Source: Cellvibrio polysaccharolyticus (lineage in GTDB: Bacteria; Pseudomonadota; Gammaproteobacteria; Pseudomonadales; Cellvibrionaceae). From it: a stretch of DNA of 64,000 nt. Location of the stretch: the NCBI RefSeq assembly GCF_015182315.1, contig NZ_PRDL01000001.1:682001-746000 (forward strand), in the 5' to 3' direction. How positions within the stretch are numbered: the first letter of the stretch is position 1; the number at the start of each line of letters is the position of its first letter. The position numbers were made by a program, and so were the translations under genes. Shown here piece after piece: positions 8,940 to 18,458 of the stretch. The notes under the pieces were generated by a model. The model was not told the origin of the DNA. It did no database searches and saw nothing but the letters and a program-made list of their open reading frames with translations.

Positions 8940-9890
8940 GTGACGACTTTATTAACCCCGTTAATTGAACAGCGTGCTGATCCGTTCATCTACAAGCACA
9001 CCGACGGTTACTATTATTTTACTGCTTCGGTACCTGCTTACGATCGTATCGAACTGCGTCGTGCAACAACCATTGCTGGCCTTGCAACCGCTGAAACCGT
9101 GGATGCCTGGCACAAACCGGATACCGGCCCTTACAGCGAGCTGGTATGGGCGCCGGAGATTCATTTCAATCAGGGTGCCTGGTACGTTTACTTTGCCGCT
9201 GCGCCCAGTCGCGAGATCAAATTCAACCTGTTCCAGCATCGCATGTATGCGATTCGCAACACCTCTGCCAACCCGCTGGACGGTGAATGGGAATTTATGG
9301 GGCAGGTGGATAGCGGTATTGATACCTTCTGTCTGGATGCCACCACCTTTACTCACAAAGGTGTTCTCTATTATTTGTGGGCGCAAAAAGACAATGCCAT
9401 TGAGGGCAACTCCAACCTTTACATTGCTCCAATGAGCACGCCCTGGCAGTTGGCCGGCGAACCGGTCATGTTGACCAAACCGGAACTGGATTGGGAGATT
9501 CGCGGCTTTTGGGTGAATGAAGGACCGTCGGTATTGCAGAAAAATGGGCGTATTTTTATCAGCTATTCGGCCAGCGCCACTGACGAAAACTACGCAATGG
9601 GCTTGTTGTGGGCCGACGAAGATGCCGATGTGATGGACCCGGCAAGCTGGACCAAGTCACCGCAACCGGTGCTGCAAACCTGTTACGAGCACGGCATTTA
9701 CGGCCCGGGCCATAACAGCTTCACCTACGGCGAAGACGGCGAGACGGTGATGCTGGTTTACCATGCCCGCACCTACACCGAAATTGAAGGCGACCCGCTG
9801 TGGAATCCGGACCGTCATACCTTCGTGAAACCTCTGAAATGGGACGACCAGGGGATGCCGGTATTCGGCAAACCTTCTCTCATTGACTGA
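8940..9890 (+). CDS. Cytoplasmic GH43 exo-arabinofuranosidase-type enzyme
   Basis: A 316-residue GH43 enzyme without signal peptide, expected to release arabinose from imported oligosaccharides. Catalytic acids are visible: D14 in EQRADPFIYKHTDGYYYF, the second Asp in CLDATTFTHKGVLYYLWAQ, and Glu in WVNEGPSVLQKNG. The fold closes with GPGHNSFTYGEDGETVMLVYHARTY. I chose the GTG at 8940 because GGAG lies eight bases upstream; the ATG codons at 8913 and 8916 lack a ribosome site. It follows the symporter by 40 bases and is probably co-transcribed. A 66-residue piece of a close relative survives at 35520-35735. Confidence 0.88.
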   Translation: MTTLLTPLIEQRADPFIYKHTDGYYYFTASVPAYDRIELRRATTIAGLATAETVDAWHKPDTGPYSELVWAPEIHFNQGAWYVYFAAAPSREIKFNLFQHRMYAIRNTSANPLDGEWEFMGQVDSGIDTFCLDATTFTHKGVLYYLWAQKDNAIEGNSNLYIAPMSTPWQLAGEPVMLTKPELDWEIRGFWVNEGPSVLQKNGRIFISYSASATDENYAMGLLWADEDADVMDPASWTKSPQPVLQTCYEHGIYGPGHNSFTYGEDGETVMLVYHARTYTEIEGDPLWNPDRHTFVKPLKWDDQGMPVFGKPSLID

Positions 9891-9938
9891 TCTTTACCAA
9901 ATTATTGCTGTTTCCGGCTAAGGAGTTTTCTCGCGCCG

Positions 9939-9973
9939 CCGATACTGTTTACAGGAAGCGTAAACAGTATCGG
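9939..9973 (+). other. Long perfect hairpin downstream of the GH43 gene
   Basis: CCGATACTGTTTAC and GTAAACAGTATCGG form a perfect 14-bp stem around the 7-base loop AGGAAGC. There is no T-run on either side, so it is not a standard terminator. It may protect the 3' end of the arabinose operon mRNA, or be a protein site. No gene is visible in 9891-10270; the remainder is the presumed promoter region of the chemoreceptor. Confidence 0.7.
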
Positions 9974-10270
9974 AATCAACACCTCTCCCCTCGCTGTTTA
10001 CCCCCCTTCGCTGCGCTACTTTCCGTCCCACTTTACGTGTGAAGGATAAGTCACGCTTATTTCTGTTTGTTTTTTGAACAATTTTATAGCGTATTGTCAT
10101 GGAAAGTTGCAAAAAGGGACGACAAGTTATAAAAATATAAAAAATTCTCAATAGTTGAATAATACGCCATAAAAGGCGTGCAAAATATCATCGGTCTGCT
10201 AGGCTACTCACCAAGAATGCAATTTAATACGCCATAACGTATGGTTGCACGACAAAATAAAGAGGTTTGT

Positions 10271-11809
10271 GTGAACAATTTATCACTTAAATGGAAAATT
10301 CTTCTCAGCGTCACATTGACCTGTGTGGCTGCCGTCATCGTCACCACTATCGTGACTGTTCGCTCCGGTCTGGTAACAACCGAAGAAACCATTCTCAACG
10401 ACACGCGCACTCTGGCGCAGGTATTGGGCGGTGCCAGTGTGGGCGCCATGACCTTTGATGACAGCGCTACCGTCACCGCTTCCCTCAGCGCGCTGGGCGT
10501 AAGCCCGCGGGTAATGAACGCGGTGATTTATAACGGCAGCACACCCTTCGCGTGGTATGTGCGCGGCAGCCAAAGTAGTGAGTTGCCGGCCGATATTCCA
10601 TCAAGCCCCAGAGAGCCGGGGTTGGCAGTTGTGGGCGGTGCTGTGGTGGTAACCGAGGCGATTGAATCGGAAGGTACGCGCATCGGCACTATTTCCATGC
10701 GCCTGGATATGACCGAGCTGGCCACCATTGTTGATGAAGCCATTTTGCACGCTCTTATCGTGGTGTTGATTATCAGCATTATTGCCGCCTCACTGGCTTA
10801 CGCAGTGCAGTTGAGTATTGTGCGGCCGGTAAAAAATGTCGTCGCGGCACTGCGTGATATTGCCGAAGGTGAGGGGGATTTGACCCGCCGTCTGCCGATT
10901 AGCGGTAACGATGAAATTGCCGAGTTGTCGCGCTGCTTCAACACCTTTGTGGAGCGCTTGCACACCATCATTACCAGTGTTGCCGGCACCGCTCAGGAAG
11001 TGAGCAGTAACGCCGCGATGTTGTCGCGTCTGTCTCAGGAAAACGAGCGCGAAATCAAAACCCAGCAAGCTGAAATTCAGCAGGTTGTGGTGGCCGTGAA
11101 AGAAATGGCCAGTGTGGTACAGGACGTGACTTACAGCGTGACTGAAACTGCTGAAAAATCCTTGCAGGCCGATGACGCCGCTACGTCCGGTAAAACCCTG
11201 GTAGTCAATACCATGGAGCAAATCAAAAGCCTCTCCGGTGAAATCAAAACGGCCGCTGATGTTATTGATCGCCTGCGTAAGGAAACCGTCAGCATCGGTT
11301 CGGTGCTGGATGTTATTCGCGGTATTGCCGAGCAAACCAACCTGCTGGCATTGAACGCGGCTATTGAAGCGGCACGCGCCGGTGAACAGGGTCGCGGTTT
11401 TGCGGTAGTTGCCGATGAAGTACGCACCCTGGCTTCAAAAACCCAGAGTTCTACCACTGAAATTCGCGAGATGATCGAGCGTCTGCAATCCGGCTCCCAC
11501 GAAGCGGTGGAGATGATGTCTTCCGGTACCAGCCAGGCCAACAGCGCGGTGGTACAAGCCAGTGATGCCAGCAGCGCCATTGAGCATATTACCGGTGTGG
11601 TCAGCGTAATTCGCGACCGTACCAACCAGATTGCTGCCGCCTCGGAGCAGCAAAGCGCAGCAACCCGTCAAATTGAAAACAATATTGACCGTATCTCGTC
11701 CGTCGCTACCAATACCGCGGAGAGTTCAAGTCGTATCACCAGTAATACCGGCAACCTTGCGGACATGGCAGCACGCATGGCTGAGCTGGTTGGCCGTTTC
11801 AGAATTTAA
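10271..11809 (+). CDS. Methyl-accepting chemotaxis protein
   Basis: A 512-residue transmembrane chemoreceptor. Order: TM1 (about 8-30), a short periplasmic sensor of about 125 residues containing GASVGAMTFDDSATVTASLSAL (CHASE8-like), TM2 (about 157-180), HAMP (to about 235), then the signalling domain whose tip is VIRGIAEQTNLLALNAAIEA, nearly invariant in MCPs. The start is GTG at 10271 with AGAGG five bases before it. No obvious C-terminal CheR-tethering pentapeptide is seen. Position next to the arabinose operon raises the possibility of sensing pentoses, but this is inference from neighbourhood. A small secreted protein gene follows at 31 bp. Confidence 0.9.
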   Translation: MNNLSLKWKILLSVTLTCVAAVIVTTIVTVRSGLVTTEETILNDTRTLAQVLGGASVGAMTFDDSATVTASLSALGVSPRVMNAVIYNGSTPFAWYVRGSQSSELPADIPSSPREPGLAVVGGAVVVTEAIESEGTRIGTISMRLDMTELATIVDEAILHALIVVLIISIIAASLAYAVQLSIVRPVKNVVAALRDIAEGEGDLTRRLPISGNDEIAELSRCFNTFVERLHTIITSVAGTAQEVSSNAAMLSRLSQENEREIKTQQAEIQQVVVAVKEMASVVQDVTYSVTETAEKSLQADDAATSGKTLVVNTMEQIKSLSGEIKTAADVIDRLRKETVSIGSVLDVIRGIAEQTNLLALNAAIEAARAGEQGRGFAVVADEVRTLASKTQSSTTEIREMIERLQSGSHEAVEMMSSGTSQANSAVVQASDASSAIEHITGVVSVIRDRTNQIAAASEQQSAATRQIENNIDRISSVATNTAESSSRITSNTGNLADMAARMAELVGRFRI

Positions 11810-11840
11810 CCCCGTTTATTTTTTTGTTGGAGGATGTAAC

Positions 11841-12137
11841 ATGAAAAAATTAGTGATGGCAGTGGCGGTAAGTTCTGCATGTTTGTTTTCCGGTGCGGCA
11901 ATGGCCTGTACCAAACCAGATAACAAGCCGGACATTCCGGATGCGGCAACGGTAGTTACCGCGCAAATGGTTAAAGCCAACAACGATATGAAAGCCTACG
12001 TAAAAGCGGTTGAAGAATACGTAAAGTGCGCCAAGTTATCTCGTGCTGATGAAAAGCGTGAAGTGGATGACCTGAAAAAATTCGCTGAAGATTTCAACGT
12101 AGTCGTTCGTGCATTTAAAGCCAGAAGTGCGGGCTGA
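11841..12137 (+). CDS. Small secreted helical protein, unknown function
   Basis: A 98-residue protein with a signal peptide (MKKLVMAVAVSSACLFSGAAMA, 22 residues) and a mostly helical charged mature part with two cysteines, one right at the predicted cleavage site (AMA-CTKPDNKPD) and one in YVKCAKLSRADEK. The cleavage context does not fit a lipobox well (AMAC lacks Leu at -3), so I favour a periplasmic protein with one disulfide. Strong GGAGG ribosome site. It lies 31 bp after the chemoreceptor gene and before a shared terminator, so the two are probably co-transcribed. I do not recognise a family. Confidence 0.75.
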   Translation: MKKLVMAVAVSSACLFSGAAMACTKPDNKPDIPDAATVVTAQMVKANNDMKAYVKAVEEYVKCAKLSRADEKREVDDLKKFAEDFNVVVRAFKARSAG

Positions 12138-12228
12138 TTACCAAGCCGCCAATAATATCGCAATGGTGTTTTACACGCGGTTGTGTAGACAAACGCGTTA
12201 GAAAAAGATGTGTTGTGATGGTTAAATA

Positions 12229-12262
12229 AAAAACCGGCCTTCGAAAGAAGCGCCGGTTTTTT
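12229..12262. terminator. Bidirectional terminator
   Basis: AAAACCGGC and GCCGGTTTT enclose an inner CTTCGAAAGAAG stem, with A and T runs on either side. It serves the small secreted protein gene (plus) and copA (minus), which converge here. Confidence 0.88.
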
Positions 12263-12278
12263 ATGGTTTCAATAAGGT

Positions 12279-14522
12279 TCAGCTTGTACGCAGCGGGCGC
12301 AAAAAATGCAGGCGGTTGGCATTCATCACCACTGTTACTGACGACAGTGCCATGGCCGCACCGGCAAACACCGGGCTTAACAAACTGCCGGTAAAGGGAT
12401 AAAGCAAACCGGCGGCGATGGGAATACCAATCACGTTATAAATAAAGGCACCGAACAAATTTTGTTTGATGTTGGTCATGGTTGCCCGGGATACGTGAAT
12501 CGCCTCCAGCAGCCCTTGCAGTTTGGTGGTTAGAAGGGTGACATCGGCACTTTCAATCGCGATGGCGGTACCAGCACCGATGGCAATACCTACGTCTGCC
12601 TGTGCCAATGCCGGGGCATCGTTGATACCGTCGCCCACCATGGCGGTTAGTCCCTGTTGCTGGTAGTGGCGAATGATATCCAGCTTTTGTTGTGGCAAGG
12701 CATCGCCGTGCACTTCGGTAATCCCCAATTGGCTGGCGATGTGATTAACCGTCAAGCGGTTGTCGCCGCTCAGCATAACGACCTGAATGCCCTGTTGTTG
12801 CAATTGCTGTACGGTTGCGGCGGCATCGTCTTTCAGGGTATCGGCAATCACCATCCAGCCGAGCAACTCTACCGGTTGCGCTGCCGTTTGTGCGGCAATA
12901 AAAACAACCGTTGCGCCACCTTGTTGGATTGTTTCAATGTGGCTTTGTTGTTCGGCAGATAAGGTCACACCCGTCTCGGCCATAAAGCTGCGGTTGCCAA
13001 TAATAATCAACTCGCCATGCAGTGTTGCGCTTACGCCCTTGCCGGAGACTTCATCAAAATTGCTAACCGCCGGTGCATCAATCGCACGGGCTTTGGCGGC
13101 TTCTGCAATAGCCCAGGCAATATGATGCGCTGAACCTTTTTCCAGCGCGTAAGCGATAGCGAGTAATTCGTCTTCGGTTTTTTGCGAAACGGAATGCAAC
13201 GACTGTAACGCCGGTTTACCGCGAGTCAGGGTGCCGGTTTTATCAAACACAACAGTCTTCAAGGTGGCCAGATGCTGCAAGGCATCGCCGTTGCGAATCA
13301 GTAAACCCGCTTGCGCCGCTTTGCCAACGCCGACCATTACCGACATCGGTGTGGCCAGCCCCAGTGCGCAGGGGCAAGCAATAATCAGCACCGTCATACC
13401 GCTCACCAGGGTGTAAGCAATACGCGGCTCGGGGCCGACAAAAAACCACAGGGTTGCTGCCAGCAGGGCAATCACAATCACCGTTGGCACAAACCAGGCG
13501 GCGATATTGTCGGCCATGCGCGCAATGGGTAATTTTGCCCCTTGCGCGGTTTGCACGGATTGAATAATGGCTGCGAGTAATGTGTTTTCACCCACTTGTG
13601 TGGCGATGTACCAGCCGCTGCCATTCTGATTCAAAGTACCGGCACTCAGAGCACTTCCCGGTTGTTTTTTTACCGGCATTGGCTCGCCGGTTAACATGGA
13701 TTCATCAACCAGGGTTTCGCCTTCCTGTAATTCACCATCCACGACAAAGGCCTCGCCCGGGCGAATACGAATCAGGTCGCCAGTCACCAGATGTTCAACC
13801 GGAATTTCCAATTCCTTGCCGTTGCGTTTCACCCAGGCATTCGCCGGTTGCAGTGCTAATAACTTTTCAATGGCCTGGCTGGTGTTGCCACGCGCGCGCA
13901 CTTCCAAAAAACGGCCGAGGTTAACGAAGCCGATGATCATCAAACTCGCTTCGTAATAAACGTGTCTGGCCGCATGAGGAAAGAGATCAGGAACCAGCAC
14001 CACGATGGAAGAATACAGCCAGGCCGCACCGGTACCCAATGCGATCAGGCTATCCATATTGGCGTCTTTGTTTTTTGCCAGGCGCCAGGCGTTGATAAAG
14101 AAATGTCGTCCGGCAACGACCATCAGTGCCAGAGTCACTATGCCGATGCCGCCCCAGATGATTCGGTCTTGCTGGTCATGAATCATCATGTCCGCTAACA
14201 CCATGCCGTAAAGCATCACCAGTGCACCGGGAACCAGCGCTATCAGGGTTTGCTGCATCAGTTGACGCAGTTCCTGCTGGCGCAACTGCGCATTTTTTTT
14301 CTGTTGTGCTTTGAGATCGACAATGACGGTAGCGCCGTAACCGACATCCAGCACCGCTTTGACCAGTTGCTCACCGGTAACGCTGCCACTGACCTGCGCA
14401 GTGCGGTCGGCGAAGTTGACGTTGGCTTGTTCCACCCCGAGCACCTGGTTCAGCGCACCTTCCACTTTGCGAACACAACCGGCGCAGGTAATACCGGTCA
14501 ATTGCAAACGTATGTCAGACAT
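12279..14522 (-). CDS. copA: Copper-exporting P1B-type ATPase
   Basis: A 747-residue heavy-metal P-type ATPase of the inner membrane, pumping Cu(I) outward. One N-terminal metal-binding domain (GITCAGCVRKVEGAL) is followed by the membrane domain with the CPC motif (IIACPCALGLATP), the phosphorylation motif DKTGTLT, and the hinge GDGINDAPALAQADVG. The start at 14522 has GGAG eight bases upstream; the longer open frame to 14708 is not needed. Oddity: the usual SEHPL nucleotide-binding motif reads GSAHHIAWAI here, so the His is kept but the Pro is replaced by His. The promoter has the long spacer of MerR/CueR control. Confidence 0.93.
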   Translation of the reverse strand: MSDIRLQLTGITCAGCVRKVEGALNQVLGVEQANVNFADRTAQVSGSVTGEQLVKAVLDVGYGATVIVDLKAQQKKNAQLRQQELRQLMQQTLIALVPGALVMLYGMVLADMMIHDQQDRIIWGGIGIVTLALMVVAGRHFFINAWRLAKNKDANMDSLIALGTGAAWLYSSIVVLVPDLFPHAARHVYYEASLMIIGFVNLGRFLEVRARGNTSQAIEKLLALQPANAWVKRNGKELEIPVEHLVTGDLIRIRPGEAFVVDGELQEGETLVDESMLTGEPMPVKKQPGSALSAGTLNQNGSGWYIATQVGENTLLAAIIQSVQTAQGAKLPIARMADNIAAWFVPTVIVIALLAATLWFFVGPEPRIAYTLVSGMTVLIIACPCALGLATPMSVMVGVGKAAQAGLLIRNGDALQHLATLKTVVFDKTGTLTRGKPALQSLHSVSQKTEDELLAIAYALEKGSAHHIAWAIAEAAKARAIDAPAVSNFDEVSGKGVSATLHGELIIIGNRSFMAETGVTLSAEQQSHIETIQQGGATVVFIAAQTAAQPVELLGWMVIADTLKDDAAATVQQLQQQGIQVVMLSGDNRLTVNHIASQLGITEVHGDALPQQKLDIIRHYQQQGLTAMVGDGINDAPALAQADVGIAIGAGTAIAIESADVTLLTTKLQGLLEAIHVSRATMTNIKQNLFGAFIYNVIGIPIAAGLLYPFTGSLLSPVFAGAAMALSSVTVVMNANRLHFLRPLRTS

Positions 14523-14556
14523 GAAAAAAACTCCGGATCGCGGGAAATAATCCCCG

Positions 14557-14587
14557 AGTCTACTCCCTGTTACAAGTTCGCTGTCAA
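14557..14587 (-). promoter_or_regulatory. CueR-type copA promoter
   Basis: On the minus strand TTGACA (14582-14587) and TAGACT (14557-14562) are separated by 19 bases, the stretched spacing of MerR-family promoters. An imperfect dyad CC.TG..C / G.CA.GG lies in the spacer. It is 35 bp before the copA start. No cueR gene is in the window. Confidence 0.6.
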
Positions 14588-14774
14588 GGTATGGCCGGGC
14601 CGGGTGGAATCGGTGCGGCGCCGGTTGCGCAGGGTGAAAAGAAGTGCAGGCCAGGTATTTGCTCGGTAGCGCGAACAGCATCGCCTTTTTCATATTTCGA
14701 AAAGCCAATGGCGCATGGTACTTCCTGGCAGACTTTACTCCCCGGGAAGAGTATGACAGTATTTGAAGATAGTA

Positions 14775-14791
14775 TTATTGTATTACATATT
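14775..14791 (+). promoter_or_regulatory. Arabinan-regulon operator before the GH43/LamG gene
   Basis: TTATTGTA-T-TACATATT matches 12 of 16 consensus positions and keeps the TTGTA.TACA core, 119 bp before the start at 14910. The remaining DNA between copA and this gene (14588-14909) shows no gene. Confidence 0.55.
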
Positions 14792-14909
14792 AATTCGGTA
14801 ATACCTATAACGGCAATGCTTCGGTACAGGCTCCTGTGATCAGGTGGTGGTTGTGCCGGTCGAGCCGGACTCTGCGAATAATTAATAACAATACTGAGGA
14901 TACATTCAC

Positions 14910-17900
14910 ATGAACCTAGCGAGCCTTGCGCTTGCCATGGGTGGTCTGCTCATTTTGAGCGGCTGCGGTGGCAGTAGCGACAACAAACAATCGTCTTCTT
15001 TTTCATCGGCCCTGTCGTCTTCCTCTTCTTCATCGAATTCTTCATCGGAACCGCCGGTGCAAAGCCCGCCGGAATTATCAGAGACTATTCCCTTCGATGG
15101 CGAGGGGCGTATTGCCTGGCAGGACATTGGCGTACACGATCCCTCTGTGGTGAAAGCCGGTGACCATTATTATATTTTCGGTTCGCATCTGGCCGCGGCC
15201 AAATCGGCAGACTTGCTGAACTGGGAATATATTTCCGTACTGTCGGCCAACGACCGCGTTGACGAAAGCCCGCTGTTCAATACTTACACCACTGAAATTG
15301 CTGAAGGCATTGCCTGGACGGATGGTTTTACCGGTAACTGGGCGGCCGATGTTATTCAGGCTCCTGATGGAAAATTCCGTTTTTACTACAACCATTGCGC
15401 ACAAACCGAAGCAGATAATGGCGGCTGCTGGAATCGCTCTTACCTCGGCCTGGCAGAAGCCGATTCGGTAGAAGGCCCTTATGTCAACAAAGGGGTATTT
15501 TTACGCAGCGGGTATCGCACACCTGCCGAATTTGTCGCGCATCCGTTGGATAACGGCCAGACAAGCTGGAATGGTGCGGTTGATCCCAATGCCATTGACC
15601 CGGCTGCATTTTTTGATAAAAGCGGTGAACAGTGGATGGTTTACGGCTCTTATTCCGGCGGCATTTTTGTGCTGGCGATGGATAAAAATACCGGCATGCC
15701 GCAGCCGGGGCAGGGTTACGGCACCCGACTTTTAGGTGGCGACTTCCGGGCCATTGAAGGGGCGTATGTCATCTACAGCCCGGTGAGTGACTATTACTAC
15801 CTGTTCTATTCGGTTGCCGGTTTTGCGGCGAACGACGGCTACAACATTCGCATCGCCCGTTCCAAAACACCACAAGGGCCTTATTATGACCCGGCAGGTA
15901 ATGATGTCGCCGGCATTGGCGGTTTGGAAATCGGCGGCAAGCTGATGGGCGGGTTTGAGTTCACCCGCGAAGTGGGCGAAACGTCACCCGCCTGGGGGTA
16001 TCAGGCACCGGGGCACAACTCGGCCTATTACGATGCTGTTAATGGTCGGCACTTGCTGATTACTCACACCCGCTTTCCGGTAAGCGCCACGCCGTATCCG
16101 GGCAATGCCGAAGCGCATGCTGTGCGCACCCATGAAATGTTTGTGAATAATCAGGGGTGGCTGGTTGCATCCCCGCAGCGCTATGTGCCGCTTGACGGCG
16201 AAAATCGGGTCGCGGTTGATCAAATTCCCGGTTATTACAAATTTATCAACCACGGCAAAGGCGTTAACAACACCGCGATAAAATCCGGCCATATTGCGCT
16301 TAATACCAATCGCACCGTAACCGGCTCGGAAACGGGTTCGTGGACGAGTGAAAACGATGACGCCATCAAATTGGAATTGGAATCCGGTGTTTATCATGGC
16401 GTGGTCAAATGGCAGTGGGATGACGGTTCGAAATCTCTCGTGCCCACTTTCTCTGCCATGTCGATGGCCGGTGAAACCGTCTGGGGCTCACGCACAACGG
16501 CTGCCAGTGCCACTTCCGAATCGCTCGCTGCTGTGATGGATGCACTGGAGATCAAAACGGAATTAACCGTGCTCGATGAAGAATATTCGCTGCCCACCGT
16601 TGGTAAAGATGGCACCGTCATTAGCTGGCAAAGCAGTGATGAATATTTTATTGCCGAAGATGGTTCGATATTTATTCCCACCCCGGATCTTGGTGACCGC
16701 ACTGTCACGCTGACCGCCAATCTCTCTCTGAATGGAGCCACCGCCAGCAAAACCTTTACCGTTACGTTGAAAGCGCGCCCGGCCTTTCGCAATGCGATAG
16801 CCCATTATCGTTTTGATGGATCACTGATCGACTCGCTGGGTAATCACGGGGTGGCATTACCTACTGATAATAATTTGCTGAACGTCAATGCAACCGCTCC
16901 GGTTTACACCGCGGGTTATGCTGGCCAGGCCTTTGATTTTACCGGCGCTAATGGTATTCGTTTGCCCAATGACATTATCAAGTCCGGCGAATACACTGTG
17001 GCTTTCTGGATGAAAGCCGAATCGCTGACCGGTTACACACCGGCATTTTTCAGTGCTGCTGCTACCGACCAGTGGATCAGTTATCTACCGGGTAGTGCAC
17101 CTCACTTTACCTCCACCTCGCTGGTATGGAGCAATGTGGCGGAGAACTGGGGGCAAATTATTCACAGCGCAACCGCGCCGTTGAATCAGTGGCAACATGT
17201 GGCGATTACTTACAGCAATGGCACCATGCGCCTGTATGTTGATGGCGCGCTCTCCGGCTCCATGCCGCGCCCTGATCTGTTCAGTAATGCCGAAGGGGTG
17301 TTTGCGCTCGGGGTTAATTACGGTTGGGATGTGCCGTTCAATGGTCAGATTGACGAGTTTATTGTGTACGACTATGCGCTCGGCAATCTCGATATTAATG
17401 GTGCGGTCATCAATAATCTGACTGATCCTGCACACTTCTCAAGCTTTATCAAAAACGCGCTGCAGCTGGGCGATGTTTCTGCGGTGCGTGAAAACTTTAC
17501 CCTGCCGCGCGTCGGGCCGTTTGTCTCCGGAATCAGCTGGAGTTCGGATAACGAAGCCGTCCTGAAACCGGTCAATGGTACGGCGGTCGTTACCCAGCCG
17601 AGTGCGCAGGACGGTGATCAGATCGTCACACTTACCGCGACTATCGTCTACCAGGGTGTGGTCGATACCAAAACCTTTGACGTAACCGTGCGATCACTGG
17701 CGCCGGTCGAGTACAGTTTTGAAGGCAACCTTGCAGAACTGAAAGACGCTTACGGTGCGGGCACTATCACCGGCAATCGTATTGTGAACACCGGCGGTCA
17801 TGTGAGTTATGTAGACGGTATTAAAGGTCTGGCGGTTCATCTCGATGGTACATCGGGTGTTCGTTTGCCGAATAATCTGGTGACAACCAACAGTTACGCC

Positions 17901-18347
17901 ATTTCGCTGTGGTTGAAGCCTGATGCCTTTACCGATTACAGCACGGCTTTTTTTGCCGGTGCCAGCGCCGATGCCTGGATCAGTCTGGTTCCCTCCATGG
18001 CGGGCAGTAACAGAACGCGTTTATGGGCAAACATGGGCGCGTTTTATGATAACGGCGAACTGGGTTATCGAATTGCACCGCAGCAATGGACGCATATCGT
18101 GATGACCGTCGACGCTGATGCCAACGACACGCTCAGGATCTATATCAACGGTGAGTTGGCGTTAACCGCCGCAGGCGTACCGCGTGTATTTACGGTGGCA
18201 GGTGAAACGAATGAATTTGCGCTGGGGGTGAATTACTGGGATACACCCTTTGCCGGTGCCATTGATGAACTGAAAATTTTCGGCAGTGTTATTAATGCGC
18301 AAACGATCAGCGATTTATACCAGGAAGGTGCTGCTCTGGTGGAATAA
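14910..18347 (+). CDS. Large GH43 arabinanase lipoprotein with two LamG modules
   Basis: An 1145-residue multidomain lipoprotein. The signal peptide ends in the lipobox LSGC (Cys19), followed by a Ser-rich linker (about 26-47). The GH43 domain (about 65-400) has D77 in GVHDPSVVKAGDHYYIFGSH, the second Asp in NAIDPAAFFDKSG and Glu in FRAIEGAYVIYSPVSDYYYL, the endo-arabinanase pattern. A beta-rich C-terminal arabinanase domain follows (to about 510), then two repeats of an Ig-like segment plus a LamG / concanavalin-like module (LamG at about 635-780 and 905-1140, each ending in a FALGVNYW- or FALGVNYG-type motif). The modules probably bind polysaccharide. TGAGGA precedes the ATG. Likely surface-attached and acting on branched arabinan. 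Confidence 0.88.
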   Translation: MNLASLALAMGGLLILSGCGGSSDNKQSSSFSSALSSSSSSSNSSSEPPVQSPPELSETIPFDGEGRIAWQDIGVHDPSVVKAGDHYYIFGSHLAAAKSADLLNWEYISVLSANDRVDESPLFNTYTTEIAEGIAWTDGFTGNWAADVIQAPDGKFRFYYNHCAQTEADNGGCWNRSYLGLAEADSVEGPYVNKGVFLRSGYRTPAEFVAHPLDNGQTSWNGAVDPNAIDPAAFFDKSGEQWMVYGSYSGGIFVLAMDKNTGMPQPGQGYGTRLLGGDFRAIEGAYVIYSPVSDYYYLFYSVAGFAANDGYNIRIARSKTPQGPYYDPAGNDVAGIGGLEIGGKLMGGFEFTREVGETSPAWGYQAPGHNSAYYDAVNGRHLLITHTRFPVSATPYPGNAEAHAVRTHEMFVNNQGWLVASPQRYVPLDGENRVAVDQIPGYYKFINHGKGVNNTAIKSGHIALNTNRTVTGSETGSWTSENDDAIKLELESGVYHGVVKWQWDDGSKSLVPTFSAMSMAGETVWGSRTTAASATSESLAAVMDALEIKTELTVLDEEYSLPTVGKDGTVISWQSSDEYFIAEDGSIFIPTPDLGDRTVTLTANLSLNGATASKTFTVTLKARPAFRNAIAHYRFDGSLIDSLGNHGVALPTDNNLLNVNATAPVYTAGYAGQAFDFTGANGIRLPNDIIKSGEYTVAFWMKAESLTGYTPAFFSAAATDQWISYLPGSAPHFTSTSLVWSNVAENWGQIIHSATAPLNQWQHVAITYSNGTMRLYVDGALSGSMPRPDLFSNAEGVFALGVNYGWDVPFNGQIDEFIVYDYALGNLDINGAVINNLTDPAHFSSFIKNALQLGDVSAVRENFTLPRVGPFVSGISWSSDNEAVLKPVNGTAVVTQPSAQDGDQIVTLTATIVYQGVVDTKTFDVTVRSLAPVEYSFEGNLAELKDAYGAGTITGNRIVNTGGHVSYVDGIKGLAVHLDGTSGVRLPNNLVTTNSYAISLWLKPDAFTDYSTAFFAGASADAWISLVPSMAGSNRTRLWANMGAFYDNGELGYRIAPQQWTHIVMTVDADANDTLRIYINGELALTAAGVPRVFTVAGETNEFALGVNYWDTPFAGAIDELKIFGSVINAQTISDLYQEGAALVE

Positions 18348-18388
18348 AATGCCGGATTTCACTTTCGGATGTTCAGTCATTGCATGGT

Positions 18389-18420
18389 AAAAAGCGAGCC
18401 TCCCTGGAGACTCGCTTTTT
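18389..18420. terminator. Bidirectional terminator
   Basis: AAAAAGCGAG and CTCGCTTTTT around a short inner loop, between the GH43/LamG gene (plus) and the endonuclease gene (minus). Confidence 0.88.
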
Positions 18421-18458
18421 GGTTTTCATAATATGCTATTTAAAAAAGGTTGTATTCA

